A stretch of 64,000 nt of DNA from Cryptomeria japonica (GCF_030272615.1 NC_081414.1:810377069-810441068), one strand, 5' to 3'. Shown: positions 11,184-23,828, numbered from the stretch's first letter. The notes: generated from the letters alone by a model not told the origin. Translations and numbers: made by a program.

Positions 11184-13273
11184 TGTTGATAATTTGAAGG
11201 AATTTACTATGTGTTGCATTGATGTTTGTCATTGATGTCAACACTAGCTTATTTGGTTTTCTACCGGATTCTGGTAGAGTGGTTGGACTTTGATGATGAT
11301 CAGGAGATTTGTCTCTGATATATTATGATTGGTAGAATTGGTTTAGTTTGGTCATTCATGTGGTTCAGATGCTTGTCACATTTAGTTGATTTGGGATATG
11401 GTGATCCAAAAGCTATCATATATTCTATGAAGCCTTTTGGTTACCGGTAAGGGTTCTACTAGGAGAGCTTTATTGAAGATCTTTTGATGAATTCAATAAG
11501 TGGTGTTGGTGCAGCTTCTAGAAGGTTTTTAGGATAATGATGGTTATTTTGTTTGTGTTCCAATTGATCAATGGTATTTCATTTGGCTTATGGTGACCTA
11601 TTTTAGGTTTGATCTTATTCTGCTAGGTTATGGACTAGTTTATAAAATGTGTTAGTGGATGCTCCTGATGCGTTACCAGTTGGATTTATTATCTGGTTAA
11701 TGTTGTTTCGGTCTTAGGACAACTTGGATTATCATTGGTTTGCGGGTTTATCTAATAGATTTATTATATCATCTTTTAGGTGGCCAACCTAATTGCTTAG
11801 GTCCCGAGTTCGTATAAATATGATGTAAGATCTCTTTGTAGATCGGGGTCGTGGTTATGGGATTAGCTGTGTGTGAATAAATTTGTAATCATATGCAGAG
11901 GAGTTGGTCAATCATAGGTTATCAAATTGGGTTTGTGTAAGAGTTTTAAGACCTCTGTCATTGAGCTTAACCGAAACTGTACTTAGGCATAGGAGATGCT
12001 ATTCTTGCAGTTCATTCTTCTTTTTGAATTGTAATCTAGATTATTTTTGTAGTCAGTGAGGCTCCTTTGTGATGAGTAGTGCGCTCTAAGCTGTTGGCCT
12101 TCTTGCATGTGCAGGCCACTTATTGTAATCAAACACTTACTGCATAAGTATTGAACTCCAATTAAATTTGAAATCATTGCAATTTATCCTGTCATAACGT
12201 CCCCAATACGGGACTGTCAAAAACTCGATACCAAAACTATTAAACTTTCTCCATGAAATTCGATAACTATTGCATTTTTTTTTAAAACATATAAACGATG
12301 TACTCCTTTGAAAACAAATATAGGCATCTACACAAATCAAAACATAATTTCTTTAACCTCGGTTGTTAATTTCAAACACAACTGATTACAATGAACAATA
12401 TCACTCCAATGAAACCTGATTCCATTCTCTGGTCTGTTCTTTCATAGAAACTGAAACATCAAAATATGGTAATCCATTAATAAAATAACTTCTTGAAACT
12501 CGGTTCTCATTCAAACTCGGGACTGAGCAAGCTGATTAATAAGCTATTAACTCCAATCATGCCATTCATGGTTTTGATAACAAAGAGATTGCAATTCAAT
12601 AAATGAACTTTCATAAACTTCGAACAGTCAAAGAGACAATCGAATGTAGATACAAAATGTTAATTTATTCAATCTTTGTATTACATTGCCTACATTGATT
12701 TCTCTTTCCCCTCCATTCTATTCGACTCCACGCAACCCTACTTCACCACTGCTCCCCTCAATTTTGTAAATTGCAGACATAAAGAGCTTTCAAAACCGAT
12801 AACTAACTCACAACCAACTAATTTCTAAATTCCGACAAATAACTCAACATGACCGATGTAAAACCCCAAGTGTTTAGTCTTCTAAAGACACTTAAAATAC
12901 TACTAAACCTTAATCATGATATGGACCCGATTATATCAAATTTGACTATAAAGATATAACAAATCCTAAGATAATATGAAATAAACTCCAAATGTTTCTA
13001 GAACTGTCATATTGAAGACATTAATGTGAGGCTCCTGCATCATACTTATGTGGTTTTTCCCTTTACCGGGTTTTCCACGTATAAATCTTGGTGTTATATT
13101 TTGTGGATGCATGGTATTTGGTTTATGGCTTATGTCTATGCTTAAATAATATATATGTTATTTTGGTATTTGTCTTATGCATTCTGGTAAAAGGTTTTGT
13201 GTTCTTAAAGTTTCATAATCTGTTAACAACTGATTCAGCCCCCCTTCTTAGTTATTCACCAGTTATCATAACA
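11184..13273 (+). repeat. Copia 3' LTR with internal insertion
   Basis: Begins TGTTGATAATTTG after the polypurine tract and ends ...TATCATAACA. Without the 856-bp insertion (12154-13009) and one TATTG copy it is about 1.2 kb. The segments 11834-12153 and 13015-13273 align with the partial 5' LTR 5994-6561. The right flank is GTTGT (13274-13278). Confidence 0.85.
12154..13009 (-). mobile_element. 856-bp insertion in the Copia 3' LTR, probable solo LTR
   Basis: The sequence is absent from the matching place of the 5' LTR and is flanked by TATTG (12149-12153) and TATTG (13010-13014), a perfect 5-bp duplication. On the minus strand it starts TGACAGTTC and ends ...AATTGGAGTT, so only one end fits the TG...CA rule. 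It has no coding capacity. A solo LTR of another family with a mutated end is the best guess; the family is not recognised. Confidence 0.6.
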
Positions 13274-13917
13274 GTTGTTCCCTAGTGGATATCAAATATA
13301 CCTCTATTGTCCCTTCATCCTCAACACCCTTGTAGGGATATAAATCAACAAATTAAAGATATGACAAATGTCCATGTCTAGAGGAAGGTTTATCTCATAG
13401 ACATTAGCTGAAAACTTTCTGAGAATCTTAAAGTGACCTATCCTCTTCATTTTGAATTTTTTTTGGTGTGTAGGAAATATTTCTCCCCTAAGATGTGCGA
13501 AAACAAGATCAACCACCTAAAAATGAAACCCCCTCTACTTCTTATCAGCATATTGTTTTTATTGTTGAGTACTACCTTCTATGTTTAGTTTAACCTCTTT
13601 GTGAAGGTCTTGAATGAATTTAGAGAAGTTTTCTCCATTTTCACTTCTCCTTTCCAAATCACCAAGATCATTAAGTTCAAATACACCCCTAGGATGCATT
13701 CCATTAACAATATAGAATGGGTTGAAACTTGTACTTCTATTTAGTGAATCATTATAGGCAAAATCAGCCTAGGCTAAGGCCATATCCAAACTTCCCAATG
13801 TGTTACAAACTAGAAAACTTGACATATTACCCACAATTTATCCAAAGTACTCCCAAAGTTTTGTACAAATCCGTGTCTCTATCATACTATATTCCTTGGT
13901 ATCACTAGTCCTCTTAC
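13274..13917 (-). pseudogene. Gypsy integrase C-terminal part (distal fragment)
   Basis: The minus strand encodes a Gypsy integrase tail: 13304-13516 reads VDLVFAHLRGEIFP, KMKRIGHFKILRKF and YEINLPLDM, matching the post-core DLVWVHLRKERFP type of region. Further right (about 13690) the minus frame gives NPFYIVNGMHPRG-like residues of the core end. The fragment is cut on the left by the Copia 3' LTR end and on the right by element B. The proximal part resumes at 20463, with CTTAC duplicated on both sides of B. Confidence 0.8.
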
Positions 13918-14843
13918 TGTTGGCATTATACACTCAGATGAGAATGGTAGATGTTGTCATTGATGGAAACAAAGTGGAAACAAGGTTCAAAAAGGTTTCA
14001 TAGGTTCAATTGGCAACATAATTCACCTACCGAAACTGATAGATACAACAAGGTTTATTCACACCGGCATCCAGTTTACACTGGCAACAGATCATACCGA
14101 CATCCAAAGCCGACTTGGTAGTAATATTGTTCATGTAATGTAAATTGTAATTGTATAGCCAACATAATGAATTGTAAAGACTCATATATGTATGAGATCT
14201 TGTAGGTCATTTTAAATGAAGTAGGAAATGAAATGTGTGTATGTAAGTGGTATATGTGATAAGATAGAGATATGATACCAGATAATTGTATATGCACTTT
14301 GATGTGTTTATCTTGAGAGCTTATAAGAAGAAAAGTAGAGCGAAGACTATTCTTGTGTAAGCAGAATCATTTACCAGCAAGGTTTTTGGCAGATGTATCA
14401 GACAGAGCTTAAACCGGTACTGAATCTAGCATTGTAGATGCTATTTTGAAGCAGTACATTGTTATTGGATTTAACCATCCAATTGTGTAGTTAGTGAGAC
14501 TCCATTTTTGTTGTTGAGAAATGTGCTCTAGGCAGTTGGCCTTCCTGCATGTGCAGGCCCCAATTGTACTAAGTAATATTTATTCATATTGGTCAGTGAG
14601 TAAATATTGTGGGTCACAAATCCCATCGATGTTTTTTCGTCATCGGGTTTCCTCGCCAAAATATCTGTGTTATGGTGTGCATTGATGCTAATTCTTTTAT
14701 TTCTCTTTATTGCATTATTGTTTTCTTACCGGTATATTAATTTCAGTTATAGAATTGTAATTAAGTTTAAATATTTCATCTACTGGTTTGACACTGATTC
14801 ACCCCCCCTCCCAGTGTCTTTGGGATTAACCAAGTATCTAACA
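13918..14843 (+). repeat. 5' LTR of element B
   Basis: 926 bp, TGTTGGCATTATACACTC...AAGTATCTAACA. Close to the 932-bp 3' LTR with scattered substitutions. Contains GCAGGCCCC, a CGGGTTTCC block near 14645 and CACCCCCCCTCCCAGT near 14800, motifs shared with the other LTRs of this group and with the Copia LTR. Confidence 0.92.
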
Positions 14844-14845
14844 AT

Positions 14846-14862
14846 TGGTATCAAACCCTGGT
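14846..14862 (+). promoter_or_regulatory. Primer-binding site of element B
   Basis: TGGTATCAAACCCTGGT begins 2 bases after the LTR end. Its first eight bases equal the initiator-Met tRNA primer site TGGTATCAGAGC; the rest has drifted. Confidence 0.75.
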
Positions 14863-14899
14863 CTTGTATTTACAAAAGCCTAACAACTTGAGGAAAATT

Positions 14900-16030
14900 A
14901 TGAAACTGACACTGATGGAAAGTTTGAGACAACAAATGGAAGCGGATCTTGAAGATTTTGATGAAGAAAAATTGAAGAATATCAAACTGGAAGAAGAACT
15001 TAGATCTGCTTAGGAATTCATCAAAGCACTTCAAGAAAACCTGGTCATAGCACAAAATAAGAGAAAAGAATTACATGTGAAACTACAAAAACAAGATGAT
15101 GAAGAAAAAGAAACTCTCAGAGATATTGTAGAGAAACTGAGACAAGAGAACAATAACATGAAGAATGAGATGCAAGATTTAACCATGAGACTATGTAAGG
15201 ATATTGAAGATAGAAAGAAGAATTAGGAAGATTTGGTCAGATGACTTAATGAAAGATCAGATGAATCTCTAAGGCTTATTTATGAAAATGATATGATTAA
15301 AACAAAGTTGATTCAAATGCAACATGAGAAAGAGGAACTTATGAGATACGTTAGCATTCTAGAAGGTGAGTTGGTCGCTGCAAATGAATACAAGGACAAA
15401 TTCAAAAAGAGTTTAGACAAGCTTGATGATATGCTGAAAAGTCAAAAACCTGATGGAGAAACAGTTGGACTTGGATTTGAACATGGAGAAAGTTCTGGAA
15501 TTGCAAACAATCATGATCACAACAAACCGGTAAGGCAACCCAATGCTTATAAATTCAATGGTAAATGTTTTAATTGCAATAAATTTGGTCATAGAGCAAA
15601 TCAGTGTAGATTTAGGAATAATCAGAATACAAACTTATCTACCAGTCAATGTTCCAAATGCAATAAACATGGTCATAACTCAAACAATTGTAGAATGAAT
15701 GTAAAATTCTATGCTTGTGGTAGATTTGGACATCTCTCTAATAAATGCAGAACTCAAACTGGGCAAGGTTATGGAAAAGCTATTCAAAGAAACAATGTAA
15801 CCTATTATGCATGTAACAAGATTGGGCATATTGCAAGATTTTGCAAAAGAAAGAATGTACCGACAAACAATAGAGGATATAATGAAAAAGGCAAGGAAAA
15901 AGTGAATGAAATCAAGCAAGAATTCTCTAAACAATGGGTCAAGAAGAGAGATCAGAGAAATGATGAATCTGGCTTTGCACCAACAGAACAGAGCAATCCT
16001 GCACCGACAGGAGATTCTTCATCTAACTAA
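14900..16030 (+). pseudogene. Element B gag-like protein: coiled coil plus four zinc knuckles
   Basis: ATG at 14900 gives a single frame of 377 codons to a TAA at 16028-16030, broken only by TAG 15011-15013, TAG 15224-15226 and TGA 15242-15244. Residues 1-190 are Glu/Lys/Leu-rich and likely coiled coil. Four knuckle modules follow: CFNCNKFGHRANQC, CSKCNKHGHNSNNC, then FYACGRFGHLSNKC and YYACNKIGHIARFC, in which the first Cys is replaced by Phe or Tyr. The tail is Lys- then Ser/Pro-rich. The plan resembles a nucleocapsid with an oligomerising N-terminus; no typical Copia or Gypsy capsid core is obvious. Same architecture as element C. Confidence 0.85.
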
Positions 16031-16194
16031 GGAATAATCCTTAGTGGTAAGGAAACTAATTGAAGATCTTTCATTTTACCCTCAGATGGTGGTAAGAAGT
16101 CATAATTCTTCTTTACCGACACATATGTTGAGTATTCACTTAACTGACAAAGCATTTAATACGGTTGTTAAGTTAACTTTTTGGTTATAAAGTA

Positions 16195-19191
16195 TTGAAA
16201 TTTCTCATTTCGACTTACCAAGATTTCAAGTATTCAAAGAGCGCAGAAGTTGAGCATCGACATTCAAGAAGTGAAGAAACAAATATTTTTCAGGGCATCC
16301 AAGGTTTTCACTTAAAAGACAAACAAGGTGTAGTCAAACTGGAACACAAGATTGTGGAAGATTTAGGGTTCGTTGACATCCTTCATATGCCTAAATTTTC
16401 AGATGAGATTTTCCATTATGTTCTTAGAAGAATTCATGGTGAATTTTTATGGCTAGACTTAGTTTTCAAAATCGCTAAGGAAGCAATTAGGGTTGTTACT
16501 AGTTTACCTTCTACCAACACTAGGCCTGAGAAGAAAAATAAACTTCCAAACAAAGAGGTTATGAACTTAACCAATGCTACATCAGATAATAGATCACTCA
16601 GGGTTAGCGATATAACTGATAACAATGTGAAATATGCTAGTATGGTTATTGGATACAAAGTTGCTCATACAAATAGGCTGAATTTTATTTCTAGTTTATG
16701 CAGTCATAGTGCTTATGAGATGATAATGAACAATGCTCAAATTGACATTTGTGAGTGGTTGAAAGATGAACTATTAAAAAATTTGGATAAGATCAAAGGT
16801 GATAAGAAGGGAACCTTCAAATTTGGAAATTTGATTGTATGTTTAATGATATACTTCTCAAAGGAGATTCCCAGTATAGGCCACAAAGACTTTGCCTATG
16901 ATATTTCTTTTGGAAAACAGATTAAGGAGACAATTATCGGCATAGGTTCAGAAGGAGACAAGCAAGTAAAGGAATATTTCAAAAACTTTCAAGCTAAAAT
17001 GAAGCAAAGGGAAAGAATCCCTCTGAATATTGTTGATAAATATGACAGACAAATATGCTTTGTTATTAAGAGAGATGAAGAATGGATGGATGCAGTTAGA
17101 CCTAGAACTCCCTAGGTAACTCAGATGGGTTATGAAGTGGATTCAAACATTCTGGAATCTTATGCCAAGATACTCCTAGATGCTCCGCCGAAACTAATAG
17201 AGAAGATCTTTGGCAATGCTAAAACAATTGAAAAAGATGTTGAAATTTAGAAGTAGAGGAAGAAAAGAGATAAAATATTGAAAGATGCTTCAAAGTTTGT
17301 TGAATTTGTTACAAAGAGATTGTTGAAACTTGATCCGATGAGTGGTGTTGGTGCACAAGAAATAAAATTAGAACAACAACCAGTAGCACATATTTCTCCT
17401 GTGGCTACCTCATCTAAGTCTGATAATGACAAGGCTACAGAATTCAAAAGGGTGGATAGGAAGAAGAGAAAATCCTCACTAGCACCTGCTCCATCACCTA
17501 AGAAAATAAGGATTCTAAGAAAGAAACAACAGGCTGTGAGATAGCCCAGTGGTCCCAAGAAGAAGGTCACAGAGAAGAAATCGGAACAAAAGGTATTAGA
17601 TACTCTTTCACCAAAAGACCTTGTAAATGAAATAACTCGGGATGGAAATCTTGGAAATGTTAGTAAGTTCTATCATTCTTTCAAAGATTCTGATAAGGAT
17701 ACCATTGATGAGAGTATAATTTTGTACTTAGATATATATAAGAAAGTTCTTATTGAAGTCATTCATGTTCTCCCTAATGACTTATATATGAGACTTGAAG
17801 CTAAAAGAAGGTCTACTATGGAATTGGATAAGAAATTGAAGGTTGAAGCATTGTTGACTGTTCATCCAGTTAAATCTAGACAAAAAATTGATGAATTAAT
17901 AGCTGAAGCTAACAAAACTATTTTTGCAAGTGGTCACTAACAAGTAAGCCTCATGGATGGCAGAATGAAGGAAATAGAAGATGAGACAACAGATAAATGG
18001 GATATTTTATTTGTGGAAAAAGAGAAAAGAGAAGAAAAGAAAGACAAAAGGTCGACAAATCTTTTACTAAGGTATACCAAAAAGGAGATAAAGGAAAGAA
18101 TAAGGTTGACAGTGTACCTGACTTCACAATAAAGATAACTTACCCCCACCAACTCAGGACACCCCCCCGGTAGTATTAGAGACACCGACAGATGTGCAGA
18201 ATCAGCCTGAAGAGAATTCAGAGGAAGTGAAAGAAGATGATATTGATCCATGTCAAATATTCTATTCACAATGAATGTTGACACTCAAGACATCAATATT
18301 GTAATGGATAAGGAAATTGCTGAGGAAAAGAAATCAGAATATATCACAGTTGACACTCAACAGAATGTTGAGATACTGATAGAAAAAGAACAAGAACAAA
18401 CAAAATCTGAACCAGTAGAGAATAAGAATGAGAGTAAGGATGAGAATAAGGAAGTGGTTAAGGTGGTTGAATAGGTATCTAGAGAAGAGAAGAAACTTAA
18501 TGTAGAACCTAGCACTTCTCCCAGTACTTCGATTGTGGACTTCAGACTGACAACTGTCATTGATGTATTATTGGATTCTATAAACAAGATAACTGAATGC
18601 AATGCCTTAGTATTTAAGGCTATTGATGACTCTTTGCCGATTTTGCAAATGATTACGTCAACGTGCAAGGTAGATCACATTGTTGGCTCAATAGGTAAAT
18701 TGGACACATTGTCCAAATTCATCTCTACTAACATTCATACATTAGACAAAATAAATGAGGAAACTATTCAAGAAAGAGTAAATAAAGAAAAGGAAGAATT
18801 CCTTGATAAAATAATAAAGGATTGTAATCATTGTATTGATTCATTGCTATCGGCTTTGAATTCCACTATTTTGGAATATAAGGAATTGTACAGGGAAGTT
18901 TGCAAACCTCATCATTTAACTGAAGATATTGATGATCAAATCAAGAAAACTCAGAAAGAGATTGATGATATTGTAGATAACATAATTGGTTCTTCGAAAC
19001 TAAAATCAGTCTTAGATTAGGAAATAGCTATTCATGGAGAGAAAATTGAAAATTTGGAAAGAGAGAAAGCAAGGTTGAAGATGAAAACCCAAGAGTTGAA
19101 GAATAAAATTGGTCCAAGATTGGATAATCTATTAACACACCAGAATGAACTATCCAAGGAAACAATTCAAGGAGATAGATCAATGGAATAA
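16195..19191 (+). pseudogene. Element B ORF2: about 1,000-codon protein of unknown function, N-terminus deleted
   Basis: The frame from 16195 has only TTG at its start. Compared with element C, the natural ATG and roughly the first 75 residues are missing, because 5'-leader-like residues (FKYSKSAE) run straight into LEHKIVEDLGF. The frame holds in register to TAA 19189-19191, with stops at 17113-17115, about 17250, 17542-17544, 17938-17940, 18472-18474 and 19018-19020, and a probable compensating frameshift pair near 18050-18250. Conserved N-terminal block: KIAKEAIRVVTSLPSTN, VKYASMVIGYKVAHTNRLN, CEWLKDELLKNL, FKFGNLIVCLMIYF, DEEWMDAVRPR. A basic middle (KKRKSS, PKKIRILRKKQQ) and a long coiled-coil C-terminus follow. 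No known catalytic motif is seen. Confidence 0.8.
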
Positions 19192-19530
19192 AAAATGTAC
19201 TATCTTACCGGGATGATCAGGCAGAATGAAGCAATAATTACCGACAATACAAAATTCCCGCAGGGTCTTAACTTTGTTTTGGCGGATATTTTTTAGATTG
19301 TACATAACAAACTACAGGTGTCTAGGTAATTTTTGAATTTTTTTGAGACTTTTGACATCCTTTGTCATTGATGTCAAAGGGGGAGTGGTATAATGAGAAA
19401 AATGTACAGAGTAAGGCATGGTAACAAGTGAACATAAGGAGATAATTTTCTCAGGGGGAGCACTTTCAGTTTTCGATTTCAGTTTTTGATTTTTCTCATG
19501 AGTGTTTTCATCAATGCCAAAGGGAGAGAT
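19192..19530 (+). promoter_or_regulatory. Element B 3' untranslated region with serial polypurine tracts
   Basis: AAAGGGGGAG at 19376-19385, CAGGGGGAG near 19452-19460 and the terminal AAAGGGAGAGAT at 19519-19530, abutting TGTTGG of the 3' LTR. Confidence 0.75.
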
Positions 19531-20462
19531 TGTTGGAATTATACACTCAGATGAGAATGGTAGATGTTGTAATTGATGACAACAAAGTGGCAACAAGGCT
19601 CAACAATGTTTCACAAGTTCAACCAGAAATAGACTTCACCTACCGGCACCGATAGATACAACAAGGTTTAATCACACTGGCATCCAGGTTACATCGACAA
19701 CAGATCATACCAGCATCCAAAACTGACCTGGCAATAATATTGTTTATGTAATGTAAATTGTAATTGTATGGCTGACATGATGTATTGTAAAGACTCATAT
19801 ATGTATGAGATCTTGTAGGTCATTTGAACTGAAGTAGGTAATGACATATGTGTATGTAAGCGGTATATGTGATAAGATAGGGATATGATACCAGATAATT
19901 GTATATGCACTTTTATGTGTTTATCTTGAGAGGGAATAATAAGCAGAGTAGAGCGAAGACTATTCTATGTAAGCAAAATCATTTACCAACAAGGTTTTTG
20001 GTAGAGGTATCAGACAGTGCTTAAACTGGTACTAAATCCAGCATTGCAGATTCTATTTTGAAGTAGTACATTGTTATTGGATTTCACCATCAAATTGTGT
20101 AGTCAGTGGGACTCCTTTTTTGTTGTTGAGTAGTGAGCTCTAGGCAGTTGGCCTTCCTGCATGTGCAAGCCCCTATTGTACTAAGTAATATTTTTTCATA
20201 TTGGCCAGTGAGTAAATATTGTGGTTCACAAATTGCATAGAGGTTTTTCCCTCACCGGGTTTCCTCACCAAAATATCTGTGTTATGGTATGCATTGATGT
20301 TGATTCTTTTGTTTCTCTTTATTGCATTATTGTTTGCTTACCAGTATATTAATTCCAATCACATAATTGCAATTAAGTTTAAATATTTCATCTACCGGTC
20401 TGACACTGATTCACCCCCTTCCCCTCCTCTCAGTATCTTTGAGATTAACCAAGTATCTAACA
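19531..20462 (+). repeat. 3' LTR of element B
   Basis: 932 bp, nearly collinear with the 5' LTR, ending ...AAGTATCTAACA and followed by the CTTAC duplication. It differs by a short CCCCTTCCCCTCC expansion near 20415 and scattered substitutions. Confidence 0.92.
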
Positions 20463-22660
20463 CTTACAACAAATAAAATGAACCATGTTAGAGAGCCTAT
20501 CCATAAATAAAAATATAGAAGCATTACCTCTTTGATTCCTAGGAAAACCCATAACAAAATACATACCTATAGAATCCCATGGTCTAGATAGAACTAGTAA
20601 CATGGTTGGTATAGACTTGTATTTTGACTACACCTCTTTCCATGTTGGCATACTCTTCATCTATCCAGATACTTCCTCACATTAGATTGCATGCTTAGCC
20701 AATAATAATCTATACTCAACTATAAGTACTATCCTCTACAAAATATTGTTACGAGTAGTCACAATGTTTTTCTGCCAAGAGATTCTCTCATTGACCCTCT
20801 AAGCATGTAGAATCACTTTCCTTTGAACAAAAAAACCTCTTTCAACATAAAATTAACCCATGCTCCTCCACCTCTATTGATAGGACTACTACAATCTTTA
20901 TATGCTTCCTTTAAATTAAGATCATTCACTTATAGACCCTTCAAGCTCTCAAAACCAACACTATTAGCTTAAATTTCATGTAACAACAAACTACTTTGTC
21001 TTAATGCATTAATAACCTTATTTTCTTTCCGACTCTTATGTTTCAACACAAAATTAGAAATTTGAAGGTATTCCACCCAATTTGCATGCCTTTGGCTCAG
21101 TTTGTGTTGGTTGTTAATGAATTGTAGTGCATCGTTATCTGTGTAGACAATAGACTCTTTAGGAAGCAAGTAATACCTCTACTTTTAAAGATTCTACTAA
21201 TCTATTAAAACGATGAAGAACAACCCCTATTGTGAAGCCACTAGCATCAAATTAAACCTAGAATAGTTTGCTAAAATTAGGTAGCACAAGTATAGGTTGT
21301 CCAATTGCCCTTTGTTTAAGAAATTTGAATCTCCTCTTAACCTCTTTATTCCATTCAAACTTCTTCTTATTCCCTTTGATTGTGTCAAGTATGAGAGCAA
21401 CTATATGACTAAAAAATTTATAAATTTCCTATAAAAACTAACAACTAGATGAAAACTCTTTACCTCAAATGCACTCTTGGCTATAGGTCAATTAATAATT
21501 GCATGTATGTTCTCCTTATGCATTTTAAAACCATCCTTGGATACTACAACACCTAAATAAATCAATTCAGTCTTCATAAACACACATGTTTAAAGATTGA
21601 TCAACAACTTCTCTTCATGTAATTTTATGATAACCAACCTTAAATGTTGTTGATGTTCTTCCTTAAACCTACAAAAAATGAAAATATCACCAATATATAC
21701 TATAAAAAACTTTCCTAGAAATGGTTTTAAGACTTCATTCACATGCCTCATAAAAGTGTTTGGTGCATTCGTTAGACCAAAGGGCATAGCGAACAACTCA
21801 TCAATTCATCATTAAATTTTTAAATGTTGTCTTCCACTCATCACTAGGTTTGATCCTAATATGGTGATAGCCACATTTAAAATTATTCTTTTAAAAATAC
21901 ATAGAGCCACTTAAACAATTCATTGCATCATTAATCATTGGTATAGGAAACCTATATTTGCTAGTAATCTTATTAATGGCACTAGAATCCATGCATATTA
22001 TCAAATCCTTGGGAAAATCAGTTATCACAATATCTATGTGCTCTTTAAATATTTTTTTTGTCTGCTTAGGTAATCAATTCAACTTCATAGAGGTAGGCAC
22101 AATCTTAGGCTTGAGTACCAAAGCAAATCTTGCTTCTTCATCCTTCATAGCATGTAGAAATTATTTTTTAGTTACTAAAATTATTTCTCTATTACTTCTA
22201 CTATTGTTGTCCTCTTCATGTTCTTCCAAAACAAGGTAGCTAGATACCATCCTTCTCAAAATTATAAGTGTTATTCCTTCCATTATGTATCAATTTCTAG
22301 TCAAACTATCACGGTCTACCAAACAAAAACATGATACATATCCATAGCCATGATATAACATGTGAAACTATCATTATACCTTCCTATTTGAAATTCTACG
22401 AAGTCCTATTCATCTACCAACAACTAATGACCCTTTTGTAACCAAGAAACCTTGTAATGGGTACAATGTTTAGTTTTGTCCAAGCCTTCTTTATTCACTA
22501 TGTTCATAGCCACAATATTATTATTACTTCTATTGTCTATAATAATTTTGTAGAACTTATCTTTTACCTTGCACTTTATATTGAATAATTCTCTTTGTTG
22601 TACCAATTCATGACTCTCTTTTGGTGGTTTCAATAACACTCTTTTAAACAACAAAGAATA
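20463..22660 (-). pseudogene. pol: Gypsy Pol: protease, reverse transcriptase, RNase H and start of integrase (decayed)
   Basis: Reading right to left on the minus strand: protease near 22424-22654 (LFNIKCKVKDKFYKIIID, then VSWLQKGH), with its active-site triad region reading DNR. Reverse transcriptase near 21590-21796 reads FAMPFGLTNAPNTFMRHVNEV and VYIGDIF, so the first Asp of the YxDD box is Gly. RNase H follows at 20969-21169 (YTDNDALQFINNQHKLSQRH, the HANW region). Integrase then runs to 20463, where element B interrupts it. Multiple stops and shifts. With the 13274-13917 fragment this gives the Gypsy order PR-RT-RH-IN. Confidence 0.88.
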
Positions 22661-23691
22661 TCATATCTTAGGTTCCTCATTGTTATGAGAAAGTAAATCC
22701 ACACTTTCTTGATCTACTTGCACAATTTGGTTACTACTTCTAGCACTTGTATGTCCTTCTTGTAAGAACTCATGACATTCCCAACTTCTATTACTAGCGT
22801 GCTCCTTGCACTTAAAACATTTACTAGAGAAACCTCTCCCTCTTCCTTCATAACCATCTCTTCCAAATAATCTACCTCCTCTATTTTGATTGCCATTTCT
22901 TTTTGGATTAACTAGTCCACTGGAACTACTAGTCCCTTGATATTGATGATGCTATTGTCCTCTACTAACATGTTATCCTCTCTCTCTATAAACTCTTCAT
23001 ATACCTTTTCCTTGTTCATTGTAATTCCTCATAAGATTCTCTTCTCCTTTAATAGAAAATTGATATCCTTCCTCAAGTGATCTACGAAACACTAAACTTA
23101 GTTCATCTTACAAACTGTATCTTAATCCATTAAGGTATCTTTCTACCTTCTCCATATCTTCATTACTATTGTTTGATCTAATCACAATTTTTTAGATCTC
23201 TTTCGTATAATGTTTCACTGACATCTCCTTTTTCTTAAGATTTTGTAACATTTTGAAAATATTGGTTTGGTAATCTCCTGTAAGAAAATTAGCTTTTAGT
23301 TTGGCAACAATCCTATCAAAAGAAATTATCTTATTTTATTTTTCTTTCACCTTTCAGGTTGTATATAATCCCACCATATAGAAGCATGTCCTTTGAGCCT
23401 TGTACATTCAAACTTAAGTCTTCTCTCTTTTGCAACTCCTTCATTTTCAAAATACTTGTCTAGATCATTGACCTAATAAATGAGTTCCTCTCCATTGAGG
23501 CTTCTAGGATAGGTGGGAACCTGAATCCTTGGTTTGGATCCAACACCCATGAGTACTTTGATTAATATTTCTTTGACTCCTCTCAGCTCTACTAGAGTAT
23601 TATCGATCACTTGAGGCTCCTCTTCTTCGGCAATGTCACTAACATTGTCTAACTCTACTCCTCTCCTCTGGGCCTACTCCATGAAATCCAT
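22661..23691 (-). pseudogene. gag: Gypsy Gag (decayed)
   Basis: An ATG at 23691 on the minus strand opens MDFMEQAQRRGVELDNV. Typical Gag residues follow, such as VPTYPRSLNGEELIYQVNDL and RRLKFECTRLKGHASIWWD (about 23380-23510). A zinc-knuckle remnant, CFKCKEHASNRSWEC, lies at about 22785-22835 with altered spacing. Several frameshifts and stops. It precedes protease directly, as in Gypsy elements. Confidence 0.8.
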
Positions 23692-23814
23692 TCTAACCAA
23701 CGAGTTATATAAAAAATCCAAAATCCCTTCTTTGTGACCTCTTCAACCACCTCCTCTATGCATTATTCTTGGTGGCATTCTATCCAATTCCAACACTCCC
23801 AAGTTCTTGCTTCT

Positions 23815-23828
23815 TTGATACCAAAATA
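23815..23828 (-). promoter_or_regulatory. Primer-binding site of the Gypsy element
   Basis: On the minus strand TTGGTATCAAAG directly follows the LTR end and precedes gag, resembling an initiator-Met-type primer site. Confidence 0.65.

Larger units (their letters stand above)
5994..13273 (+). mobile_element. Decayed Copia (Sirevirus-like) LTR retrotransposon
   Basis: Gag, protease, integrase, reverse transcriptase and RNase H occur in the Copia order between a truncated 5' LTR and a 3' LTR. The primer site TGGTGTTAGAGC (about 6564) is a decayed initiator-Met type (TGGTATCAGAGC). Serial polypurine tracts precede the 3' LTR. The first part of the 5' LTR is missing at 5994 because element A is inserted there; the rest should lie left of the window. 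The element ends at 13273 inside a minus-strand Gypsy integrase, so it inserted into that element. Many stops and frameshifts and lost catalytic residues show it is dead. Confidence 0.9.
13918..20462 (+). mobile_element. Element B: complete pol-less LTR retroelement with gag-like gene and ORF2
   Basis: Two LTRs (13918-14843 and 19531-20462) start TGTTGG and end ...TATCTAACA. The 5-bp target-site duplication CTTAC is perfect (13913-13917 and 20463-20467). The internal 4.7 kb carries a primer site, a gag-like gene, ORF2 and polypurine tracts, but no pol domain in any frame. The target is the integrase of a minus-strand Gypsy element. It is complete at both ends, so the lack of pol is not caused by window truncation or terminal deletion. 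Confidence 0.93.

Noticed and set aside
16434-16658. Minus-strand frame in element B
   Set aside because: Antisense of the conserved ORF2 block.
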